From positions 31,756,936 to 31,820,935 of the forward strand of contig CM055095.1 in assembly GCA_029204225.1 (NCBI GenBank): a DNA stretch of 64,000 nt, given 5' to 3'. The stretch's first letter is position 1. Each line of letters opens with the position of its first letter. The stretch is from Diphasiastrum complanatum. Lineage: Eukaryota > Streptophyta > Lycopodiopsida > Lycopodiales > Lycopodiaceae. This document shows, one piece after another, positions 42,244 to 53,359 of the stretch. The translations under genes were made by a program, and so were the position numbers. The notes under the pieces were generated by a model that saw nothing but the letters and a program-made list of their open reading frames with translations, had not been told where the DNA came from and did no database searches.

Positions 42244-45200
42244 GATCAAACCTAGGCGTGGCCAGCGTGACAAAGAGAGAGGGGGGGTGATCAAACCTAC
42301 AGGCTTCCATCTTTCATTCCCAATGTTATTAGTATAAGGATAACGATTCTCATTTAAGCAAGCACTTAAAAATCTCACTTTCTGAAAACTATTTCAGCAC
42401 GTCTCATATTGAAATTGATCTCAAAAGGAGTGATCTTTTGATCCCAAGTCTGTCAGGTTTTATATTTCAGCTCATTAAGAACAAACCAAAATCTATTGTA
42501 GATGACTCTACTTTGTAAAGAAGCTGAAGAAAGAGCAAGTACACCTTGCCTACTTGCCACCAAATGAAAGCTCACAGTTTAGAGTATCTATGACATTCAA
42601 ATGGAATGCTCAGCTTTTTCAAAGACTTTATTTTGCTACAAGCTTGTGGAGACAAAAACCATGAGTGATGCCAGCTATCATCATGATCATCATCAGTTTG
42701 AGCTGTGATAAAGCCTCACAACATGCCACCAGCATCACGCCCGTGTAATCTGCAAGAAAGACAGCCCTTTGAAGTAAAATAAGAGGCAGAAAAAAACATC
42801 AGGTAACAAGCCTACAAGTCACTCAACAGCATCATTGCCTTCAAGACTAAGCATTGCATACAATTACACTAAGGGGCCATAGACATGCCTACTTTATCAT
42901 AGATATACAGGAAAAAACTCATGGGAAAAAACTTACATATTGCTTAATGTCGCATTTGCAGTCTTTAAGAGTTAATCCTCTTTCAGGTTCCTCAGTCGGT
43001 CTTCCAGTTGCTTTAATTCATAGTGAAATTGGGTCAAGCTATATAGCAACCTGTAACCATGAAATGATGTCCACTTCAATTCCAAATGCCATAGTTTTAA
43101 GTGAACTGAGAACAGACTACAGGCAGCAAGACTCATGTCCTATATGTGTATCTACTCTGGGATTTTGTTTCAGCTTTATTTGGTCAATGTTTGCAACACT
43201 TAAAAAAGCTGCCTCACGACACAAATGCTCGGAAAAGGCCAAAGTGAAACCTAAGATCAGGACTGAAATACCAACTAAAAGAAAAGAAGCAACATTGAAA
43301 CCATTAAGAAGCATTCAGAATGGTCGAATAAGGAAAAGGGGTCAAATGAGGAGAAGAAAAATGGACCTTGAGAATAAGGTCTTATTCTGAAAATGGCAGG
43401 ACAAATTCAGAGCAGATTTTGGACAAAAAGCACAATGTGTTCAAGCTTTCTAAAAGTTACTACATTCTCCTGTAATAGCTTCCTAAATCACTTACAGCTA
43501 GGATGCAGCTTTTATATAACAACTCATGCGAGAAGCACCTTGGCACACTAGGTTCTCTAGATGCAAGAAATTCATGAAGTCACTCGTGTCCTGGAACTCC
43601 TATGACAAGCTGCCAAAGTCATGTTCGAGGTTCATCAGACTGTAGAAAATACTGGTCAAAACACGTGAAGAAATTATGTGGCAGAAAGTGGATCCTGATT
43701 TGGCTCTAAAACCTTTGCTTTGGCTTTATAAGAGAATAATTATGCTATAGTCATTTTATTGCTCTAAAGTTTGCTAAAAGGGACTCGAATTTCAATTTAA
43801 GGTACATCCTAGTGATGGGGATTTCCTTTTCATTTATACGAAATAGTTCATTAAGAGAAAGCTCTCACACTTTGATTGTGTGATGCATACGCATTCATGC
43901 TACTTTGCTAGGGCCAAGCCAAAACTTTTTCATCAAAGCACTTTCTTGGGCACCAACCTTTCCGAGCCAACTGAAGCCAGCCTTTAAGGAGGCCGATGTT
44001 CAACTCTTTCACTGTTGTTGGCAGGGTAAAACAGATTCTCAAGAGTGCTGATGGTGACTACAGCCATCAGAAAGATAAATACAACCTTGCTGTATAATTT
44101 CACTTGTTCTTGATCAGAAAGATTCTGAAAAGCGGAGCACAGGCACTTCACCTGTCTTGGCCTGGTCTCTTGAGCCATACTTGTATACTCATTACTGACT
44201 ATTTGCACTCTAGTCTTTTGATACACTTCCACAATGAGCAACCCTTTTTTATCAGAGCTGTGAAATTTTTGAAGTAGATAGTTTGCTGATATCCTTGCTA
44301 CACAGTTAAAGGTTTGAAGGATATCATTGAAAAAGTTATTTCTTGCGTAGTAAGTCTGATAGATATGCCTAGTGATCCACAGCAGCATTTATCTCTTCTT
44401 ATTGCTCCTCTGTAAAGACTATCTACTCCAATTTTAACTTCTACACTTCTTTCATTTACTGCCTAAATTCCAACAAATTCCAGCTCCTTTTATTCAAATA
44501 ATTCTTAGCTCCACAAAGAATATCTGTAAGTCATCACTCCCTCCCTCTCTTCTCTCCACATCATCTTCCGCAGAACCTCGACATTTGCAGCAACCTGTCA
44601 TATCTGGTGAAAATACCAATTTTCAAAATGCTTCTTAAGTATCTTAGTTTGATCATTACCTAATAGTCATCAAGGAAAATAGAAGCACCCCTTTTTCTGA
44701 TTTTGACACCATCTACAACATTGTGGAATGGGAACATGGTTAGCTAGGCGTGTCACACATTCCCATGTTCCTGGGTCTGGGAACACTCACAGGAATAACG
44801 CATCGAGTATGTGACAAATAGGAATTGGGAACGCATTTCCAATACATGGAAACATGAGTTTTGACATTCCCCAGTGTCATACAAGGGAGAAACCAAAACT
44901 ACATAATAATAGTTCACATTCATTTTGTTATTTTGTTTATTCTTCATGTAACTTTAAAGCACAGTTTTCATGTTCTTATGTGTACATACGCATTCTTTTT
45001 GTAGATACTACATTCCAGGTTCCCTTTTCTCAGAGATATTACGTTCTCACTACAATCTACAGTTCAACTCTACACCTCTCAAATCTCAAATGGTTTTCCA
45101 CCTTAAATGGAGAGCTCTATACCTTTAATTACAAACTTTTCTGGGAATTCAGATGACCTGATGGACGCATTGATGAGTAAAGAAGTGTAAGTCACTCATT

Positions 45201-45490
45201 TCAAACAACTTTTTGTTGCATTCAAGTTTTACAGGATCATGAAACCATGCATGGATCAAGGTCATTTAATTTGTGCAACTGATTGATAAATCTCAACTCT
45301 ATGCATACATCATGGATATCAAAATGCTTACATAGGATACAGATATATTGACTCTTCAACCACTTGGAATCTCATCCATTAATGTATCAGGTCATTGACT
45401 CATTTGTTTAGCATCATTCTGCACTCAAGAATCTCCTCTAGCCTAGCAAAGAAATCTGCATGCCTAGATTGTTGAGTGTTAGCCAAAGAT
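42240..45490. other. Unassigned DNA with two moderate open frames
   Basis: A 178-codon plus-strand frame (42854-43390; basic C-terminus TKRKEATLKPLRSIQNGRIR) and a 134-codon minus-strand frame (43984-44388; hydrophobic VVFIFLMAVVTISTLENLFY near its end) are longer than most chance frames here. Neither matches a family I know. They could be exons or chance. No transposon domain was recognised. Confidence 0.35.
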
Positions 45491-45503
45491 GGCTTTGATA
45501 CCA
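45491..45503 (-). other. Primer-binding site of a minus-strand LTR element
   Basis: On the minus strand TGGTATCAAAGCC directly follows TAACA, the expected LTR end, so an LTR should extend to the right from 45504. Its far end and any internal genes could not be identified. The LTR-like stretch 45504-46862 is otherwise unassigned. Confidence 0.5.
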
Positions 45504-46862
45504 TGTTAAAAAATCAGAGTACACAACATTCGTTTACAATATCGACATAGAGATGGAGAGAATACACATCTAAGCTTTTGCATTAGCAGTCACAATTGAT
45601 CTCACGGCCCTCTAGCAACAATGAGGAGAGTACAATATATAGATGCTAAAGAGAGGTATTGAACCATCAATGACCTACCGTTCAGACATGCAAGAAGGTT
45701 AAATGAATCACCAAGGACCCTCCGGTGCAACTTCTACTCCTAGTCCAGTCGAACTTGGGTCTAAATTCTGTTCCACTACGGGTACTTTAACCCAACTTAA
45801 CTAGCTTAGTGGTACCCCACATGGAACTAATCATTCATTACTTGCATGTATACAAATAGAAGCCTACCACTAATTATTGTAGCTACATACTTTAGTTGCT
45901 CCCCTCTGCTATTGACTTGGCACCATACTTGGCTACCAGCTACATGTTTGATGTCATTCCACATGTATCTGAAGCTCAAATTTCAATAGATATGTGCTTC
46001 AAACAATAGGCGCTTCAATTGTAGTTCATAGTTCCTTATTTGGTTCACTAAAAGTTCACTTATCGAGTTCCCAGTTCTCACCAGATTCAAGAACATCTCT
46101 TTCCATACACTTTGGTTCCCTGTTTTAGAGGTACTACACCATTATTCTTCCTACAATACAGAGCAGCTCCACATTTCAGGTCATGTTTGGCACTGCTTTT
46201 GCATCAGATTTAAAATATTTGGATCTCTTCACATTTTTGGTCTTCCTATAGCAGACCACTACACTTCCTTTTTAAGATTGCAAAACATAACTATATAGCA
46301 TATGACAAGTTCATCTTTGGATTTTTTGGTAAAATGTCAGGGCCAGAGATAGGAGTGAACTCTTGTAACCAAGAATATGTTTCATGGCTTCCCTTCATTA
46401 TAGGATAAGGCATTCTTCTACATGAGTATTCATGTACTTTTGAACATAGTGATAGCTTCTTTATTACTAGTGTGAAAATTGTGCTTTTTGTGAGTTAAGA
46501 TACATGATTCTAAACATATTTTCAGAGCGCTCAATTGGAAAATATACGTCCTGCACTCAGGCCCCCACAGTCAGAGCGGGTCCTTTGAGTGCAGCAATTA
46601 GGCAAGGGCTTAATAAAAACAACCTGCGTCAAGTCTATTTGGCCCATTATCCATCTAGTGACTAGAAAATTTTGGAGAATGGACTTGCCAAATCGGTCCA
46701 TCTGTTAACAAGGTGTGGCTAATTTGAAAAGCTTCCTTGGAGTTAAATAAAGATCCATAAAATTTACTTTGTTTCCTCGAGGAATAGTCAGTCCATTCAT
46801 TTTCAGTAACCAGTTCAACGTCCAATATGATTTAGCTCTGTGTAAGACGTTAGTGTTTGAAG

Positions 46863-47580
46863 CATAGATGCCCGTTTTCTGAAACGCGTTTCAGAATCAC
46901 GGTTCAGAAACACGTTTCTGAAATTTTAAAAAAAATTCCAGAAACATTTTTTTTTTTTTTTTGGTTTTTTTTGGGGCAATATGGGTATCAGATGAAAGCT
47001 CTAATTAAGAGCATAATTACTGTGTAATTTGCCGACTGTTTCGGGTGTAGGATGGTCCAGTTCAGGTGCATTAATCCATGTTGAGTTCTGTCAAGGATAA
47101 AAATTCAAAACTAACCTCTAGCCTGTTCGTTACGATCACAGATGGTCCCAGTAAGTGTGTTTTCGCTCAGGGAATTGGAAGGCCAAATCATGAAGAGGCC
47201 TTACTGTCGGGGCCGGGGTCAACCGGCAGCCCCGGGACCCTGCCATTAGGGGGCGTTGCCCCCCAAACCCCCCACTGGGGGGCTACCGCCCCCCGAACAC
47301 CCCGTTTCTCGGGGGGCTACTACCCCCCGAACCCCCTAAGCATTTATTGAAAACCAAAGCAAATAACAACCAAATAGCTATTGAAAATAAGATCTGTTTG
47401 TGCCCCATCTACTACACTTCTGAGAGGCAAAACGTTGGTTTGACCATTGATCCCCTAAAAACATTTGAGCCATAAGCTATTTTTCCCAAAAAAAAAAATT
47501 GTTTTTTTTAACAATTCTGGGTATAGAAACACGTTTCTCAGAAACGCGTCCTCCCAGAAACGCGTTTCTGGGCATCTATG
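46863..47580. mobile_element. Non-autonomous hAT-like DNA transposon (718 bp, complete)
   Basis: Perfect 11-bp terminal inverted repeats: CATAGATGCCC at 46863-46873 and GGGCATCTATG at 47570-47580. A perfect 8-bp target-site duplication GTTTGAAG flanks it (46855-46862 and 47581-47588). The 8-bp TSD with short TIRs fits the hAT superfamily. Both ends carry subterminal palindromes around AAACGCGTTT/AAACACGTTT, plausible transposase sites. The interior has no transposase; it holds a GC-rich triple hairpin (47249-47328). It must have relied on a transposase elsewhere. Confidence 0.88.
47249..47328. repeat. Three consecutive GC hairpins inside the hAT-like element
   Basis: GGGGGCGTTGCCCCC (47249-47264), GGGGGGCTACCGCCCCCC (47277-47294) and GGGGGGCTACTACCCCCC (47311-47328) each form a 5-6 bp G:C stem with a short loop. 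C-runs between them are similar. Proline/glycine open frames across this region are artefacts of the composition. Confidence 0.9.
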
Positions 47581-47588
47581 GTTTGAAG

Positions 47589-49542
47589 ATAGAGTTTCTT
47601 GTTAGGGAAACCATTTTCCAACTTTAGGTGAGTGAGTGTAACACATTCAAACTTCCAAGTTCAAGCATCATCACAATGACAATAATACCCTGAAGCTTGA
47701 AATCTATGGATTGCCAAAAATATCTCGAGGATGCCAAGAATGTTGCAAATTTTGTGTTTTCAGCTTTCTCTTACAAACATTCTTGATTCTCAACAAATCA
47801 ATGTAATTCCTGCTCAAATCAAGTACTTTACTCCATACAAGAAAAGTCATCAGATTATTACAACCTTGAATGGAGTCCAGAGCAGAAGAACAAGTGCTTC
47901 CCTACACTGAATATTTCAAGATGACATGACTAGATTCCTGCAACTCACTTGTCAAACTCTACCTCTAACAAAAATAATAAGACCTTTCTGACAGAAGTAC
48001 ACAATTCACATTCCTAGTGGTCTAAATGTATTGATAACTTTCAAACTTTTCAACTTATAGGAGTGTCAATTACACCTTATATAGTTCAGGCCTCTTCAAA
48101 AAAATAATCACAACAAGGCCTTTTCACATGCAAGGTGAAAAAGAAAGTGAGGCATTGTTTTCACACTTTCATGATATGCTTAGTTTTTGGATATTTCGCA
48201 ACAAAGAGATAGCAGGGTGTCCATAGAGGCAATGATCTCATATCTCTCCCTTAAATATAAGATGAAGGGGCCCAGTGTTAGTAAGCGGAAAAAGCAAGTA
48301 CACCTAAGCTGGTGCAGGTCAGAATGACTTACCAGTACAAGAGGCAAGCACCCAAGCCAAGTACAGTATTTCTCTGAGCTTTGTATCTCTGCCAAAAGAG
48401 CAAGTTAGTGACATTTTTTGTATGCAAGCACGAAAGTTCAAGCAAGCTGTGTTGATCTTCAAATAAGCTCAAGTTTCAATAACACCAACACAAGAGTTTT
48501 CTGAGAGCTACTCACATTCTTTATCTTAGCAAAATCCCTAGTCCTATAAACTTGTATTTAATTCGCATCTTTGGTAGGGTTCTGGATAATTACATGAGGC
48601 TACTACTTGAGAACTTCAGAGTCAACCTTTGAATTCTGGTGTTTTTAGTTCCTCCCATATAGCACGAGGACACACATGCAGAGAGTAGGATGCCACAAGT
48701 TCAAGTTTCTCTTGTGTTTGAAGAAAGTAGCTTGTGTGTATTTTCAAGTAACGTATCTCAGTGTATCATACTGTAAGAACTTTTTAATGCACTTTACATA
48801 TCACCATTTGGATTTGAGTAAATGAATTCTTATATTTTTCTTGATCTGGCACTATATCTTTCTGATATTTTTATTTGCAAGTTTTAAGGAGACATTTACA
48901 TCAATATTTTCCTACAATATGGCAAACCAATTCCCTTTGTTGAATCTAATCTCTGGAGGCTGAGATATTGAAGATCCCTTTGAGGTCATGTTTTACTCTT
49001 TGTCTTTCTCTTCAAGTTTTGAATCTTTAGCTGGACCCTTTTACATCTTTGGCCTTCCTATGGTAAGTTGTTGCCTTTCCAACTTATAGATTACACAAAA
49101 GATCTCTGTGAGTTGAGGAGATCCAAATTCCATAATTTATAGTTATCTGGCACATTATCTTTTTCACATTTGGCATATTTCATTTTATGCCTTTCTTATA
49201 GTACACACTGCATTGACCTTCTACAACTTGTCAATTTGAGGTCATTTTGGTGCATGATCTATAGCCTCTTTGCCGTTGCCCAAGATTTCCAAACTTTCTT
49301 TCATTTGGAATAGTTTTGGTACTCTATTTGCATTTGATACCTTGTGAAAGTTAGAAATACAATGTTTAACCATTCTTCTTTTACAGTCCCTCTCTCTGTT
49401 TCTCTAAACTACTAGACTGATGGGTTAGTATCTAATCAAATCCCTAATACAGTTGCGTATGAGGCTTGTGTGGAGAGTTGCTCCTATGGTTTTCTTTCTG
49501 TGATTCTGTTAAAGTGCCGGTTTCGTTATCGGTTTTGTGACT
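47589..49542. other. Unassigned DNA ending in an LTR-like stretch
   Basis: Nothing coding is recognised. The right part may be the LTR belonging to the primer-binding site at 49543, but TG...CA ends could not be placed. Confidence 0.35.
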
Positions 49543-49555
49543 TGGTATCAAAGCC
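49543..49555 (+). other. Primer-binding site-like sequence
   Basis: TGGTATCAAAGCC matches the initiator tRNA-Met primer site used by many plant copia elements. The preceding bases (GTGACT) are not a clean LTR end. Confidence 0.5.
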
Positions 49556-49989
49556 TTGATTTCCAGGAGAATCGTTGTTGAAGGGTTCAGGTTGTGTCGA
49601 AATTCGGGAAGGAAATTTTTTCAAGCCATAGCAATTGACAGAGTTCCATTGGGTGGAAATCAGTGGAAAGTGCAAAATTTTCAAATTTCTTTGGGGAGTG
49701 GTTGCTTTTCTTTGAAAAGCAGGTTATCAGAGCTACAAGTGAAATCTAATAGAAAGGCTGAGAGAAGCCCAGAAAAGCCAGTTTTCTGATAACTAGGGCT
49801 TTCACACAAAACCATGGATCTTGCACAATACAAGATGGTTTTTGACGCTGTAAAATTCTACAGCAGGTCGCTGTGGTAGGGCGACCCAGCCCATGAAGTC
49901 CCATAGGCAGCCAAGGACCAGGGAGGATATCACTGAAGATTATCACCTCAAAAATCAGCGTTTCAGCAAGAAAGGAGGGAGGTCACACA

Positions 49990-50430
49990 CGTCCAGAGGA
50001 GGAGAACTAGCGTATCGAAGTGTTTTGTGTCTCCAAGAAATTGGGTTAGCGCATCGTACCTCATGATGGTGGAGGTGGAAAGCTTCCTACAACCTTGGAA
50101 GAGGATGAGGATGTCGTACCTCATGAGATCGAGCAAATTGGTACCGATGGATTTGAACATGATCAAATCCCACCCATTGAAGAACCTAAAGGGAGGTATT
50201 TGCCAATTGGAGCCAAGAAAATCGAACTTGTTGGTGATAAGACAAAGAAACCAGACACTCCTTGGGACACCCATTCGCCAAGAAGTGTTTCACTTGTGCA
50301 AAAAAAATACCAAAATGAAGATCTTACTTTCATCCAAGTCCAAGAACGTAAAAAGGCAAGACATGAAGCTCTATTTACTGGCAAACGAAACATACCATAC
50401 CCTTGGTGGATGGAGCAATCTCCAAGGTGA
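49990..50430 (+). pseudogene. Mixed pol-linker and LINE ORF1-like fragment
   Basis: An acidic stretch (LEEDEDVVPHEIEQIGTDGF) resembles a copia integrase-RT linker. It is followed by YQNEDLTFIQVQERKKARHE, then ALFTGKRNIPY. The latter is similar to the LINE ORF1-like DEDLTFVQVMERKEALQK segment at 40.1 kb. So a LINE piece may have inserted in, or been captured by, a copia copy. Gag and protease were not recognised between 49556 and 49990. Confidence 0.4.
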
Positions 50431-50999
50431 GCTGTTACTACCGCTGCAACCCGAATTATACTGTAGTATGCCAAAGCTTGCTGTACCCACGCCTAAAAAA
50501 TACACAGTTTGCAGAATCTACATACAATGTCTCCAATATGCACCACATAAGTATGCAACACACAAGGTACAAGGGTAAAAATGTGCACCAAAAAGTGGCC
50601 ACTGCCAACTATTGCTCGGCACATCCTTGAAATACAGTTTATGAAACTTGTGACTAGCACAAGTGCAGCCATGGAAAAGTGTAGCCTGGCTGAGTGATCT
50701 GTATTTGCAGGTCGAGGGTTCAAACCCAGGCTTCAGAAATTTCAAATGTTTGTAGCATGTACTGGCAGTGACGTTGATCACTTTGTAGATTTTTTTCAAA
50801 GCATGCTATACAATTTCTGAAGTCAAGTTGTTCGTAAAGAAGGTGGTACATAAGAAACATTGCTACGCTGAATTTCTCTCGTGTCTATAACAGAGACGGA
50901 CTTTGTACCTGCCAATCTAGAATCTAGCAAACAAGGGGAAGCGAGGAGATCATCAAGAGAGGAAAAAGATCCTGAACTTTACCATGTATTCCATAGAGA

Positions 51000-52300
51000 G
51001 ACAAGTTACGTGGGATCTTGTAAATCTTTCTCCAAGCAAGAAACCCATTGATGATAAGTGGGTTTACAGGACGAAGTTTCATGCAAACGGTTCTATTGCA
51101 AAGCACATTTGGTTGTCAAGGGCTATGAACAAAGCAAGGGTATTGACTACGAGGAGACATTTGCTCCCGTAGCGAAGTGGACAACATTGCACTTGGCAAT
51201 TTCATTGGCATACCATTTTGGATGGAAGATCCATCAAATTAATGTACAGTCTGCTTTCCTAAATGGAAAGCTGGAAGAGGAAGTATACATGATCCAACCA
51301 CAAGGCGTCGCCATCGAAGGACAAGAGAATAAAGTGTGCAAGCTACGAAAGGCACTCACTATATGGCCTCGAATAGGCACCACAAGCATGGTATGGACAA
51401 GTTACTTTCTTTCCAATATTTTGAGAGAACTATGCTAGATCCCAATTTGTATGTGTTTACAAATGGGGATAGTGTTGCTAGTACTTTATGTTGATGACAT
51501 TATTATCACTGGAAACGATCAAGATCTTGTACATACCATCAAAATTGATTTATGCGAACAGTTTGAGACGACGGATCTAGATCTTATGCAGTGTTGTCTA
51601 GGGGTAGAAGTATGACAATATGCGCATGATATCAGGCTTTCTCAAAGTAAATATATTTGTGAAACTCTAACGAGATTACACATGTCTGATTGCAAGTCAT
51701 TAACTACACCCAGTGAGGTTGGTTAGAAATTATCATGCATTGAGGATAGTGGTCCAACCAATGTTGCTTTGTTTTGTCAACTAGTTGGAAGCCTCATATA
51801 TCTTACCACCACATGACTAGACATTTGTTATGTTGTGAGCTTGGCTAGTCAATTTATGGCAGCACCCACGGTGGATCATTGAAAAGCCGCCAAAGAATCT
51901 TGAGGTATGTAAAAGGAACACCTAATTTTGGTCTAGTTTATTCGAGACAATATGGTTTGCCTAAGTTGTAGGGTTATGTTGATGTTGATTGGGCAACCAC
52001 AGGTTTAGCATTGGAAATGGTTGCCTTTCTTGGTCAAGTAAAAAGCAAGGCACTGTATCACTTTCTACCACAAAAGCTGAATATAAAGCCTTGAGTTTAA
52101 CAACCCAAGAAGCGATATGGCTACAACGTTACTCAGTGAAATTGGTATAAGACAAATGCAAAGTAAAAGATCATTTTATACGTGAAAAACTGCACTAAAA
52201 GAATGTGGATGTGACTCATTTTAGCACACGATACAGCTAGCTGATATATTACCAAATCCCTAAGCAAAGACAAATTTGAGGCTGACTATGTCATTAACAC
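51000..52300 (+). pseudogene. copia RT-RNase H pseudogene
   Basis: Readable blocks: TWDLVNLSPSKKPIDDKWVY, KGYEQSKGIDYEETFAPVAK, INVQSAFLNGKLEEEVYMIQ, VLYVDDIIITGNDQDLVHTI (catalytic YVDD near 51490), LSCIEDSGPTN-like spacer, LVGSLIYLTT, and RNase H GNGCLSWSSKKQGTVSLSTT then KAEYKALSLTTQEAIWLQ near 52010-52130. Several stops and shifts make it inactive. It would use the primer site at 49543 if part of one element. Confidence 0.85.
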
Positions 52301-52726
52301 TAGGCTTGGTATTTCACTGCAACATTCTTATATCTTTCAGCCCTTTCTAGAAAAAGGATTACAACATATCTTTTCATATATTGCAGGCTGGAATACGTAG
52401 GCAAGCTCATTATTCCACGTGATACACCTACAGGTTTCCCTATTACAGGGACATCCTTGTTTATGTCCTTGTCATAAGCTACCATAGTGGGTTTATGCTA
52501 GTTCATCAAAGTATGATCTAATTTTGAGCTTGAAAGCTAGCTTGCTAAAGCTCGGGGCTACTTTAACACGCTACTTAAGCAAAGTACAAAGGATGCAACT
52601 GGTAGCTGTAGACACGTATTGTTGGGCTTTAACTTGGTGGGGTTGTTGGAAGTTGATGCCTATTAGGTACCTTCAAGTTGTGTATTTTGTGTAGTTCAAG
52701 TCACATGTACTCAAGGTTTCCCAGCA

Positions 52727-52740
52727 TGGTATCAAAGTTA
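52727..52740 (+). other. Primer-binding site of a further copia copy
   Basis: TGGTATCAAAGTTA follows the LTR-like end CCCAGCA at 52726. The copia gag found at 53.3-53.6 kb downstream on the same strand supports it. The LTR start lies somewhere in 52301-52600 and is not defined. Confidence 0.6.
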
Positions 52741-53359
52741 TTTATGTATTTGTGAGCTTGTTAAGGCCTAGACCTTTTGGTGCTTGTGTGGAAGTGAGAG
52801 ATTCCCTTAGTTGTGAGGTATCCTAGAATAAGGTGAGGTTATCGCTATTCTACTAAGTACTAAAGAGAGAGACGAAGAGACAACTCTAATACACTTGTTT
52901 TGATCATCAAAAAGGTCCTCTAACTACGTGCAAACTTCAAGAGGGACACATTCAACCTACAACAGGCCTACAATAAATAGTTGTGCAAGACAACAAAGGT
53001 ATTCCTACTACCTTACATTTAATCCACAACAAATAGGTGCAGAAGTATAATGTGTCACAAAACATCTCCATGTATTATCTAGGATAGTGACTAGCATTCA
53101 AGGAGTGCAGTCATCAACCATATGGAGTCCACCCACAAAGCTCAACTATGAATTCCAACATGGATAGACATGACCGAATGCTACGTCAGCCCTACTCACT
53201 TCGTCAAGTCCAAGGTAGGCAAGATTCAAAATATTGTCATGTACAAAGAGTTCAAGAAGACTATAATAGGAGACGGAAACAAGCCATATGGTAAAATGCA
53301 TTAGAAAGAATTTCCCAACAGAAGTAGAAAGGCTCTTCATATCATTGATTTGTAAATAG

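Noticed and set aside
47078-47350. Pro/Gly-rich 90-residue protein
   Set aside because: It is generated by the GC hairpins inside the hAT-like transposon and has no conserved domain.
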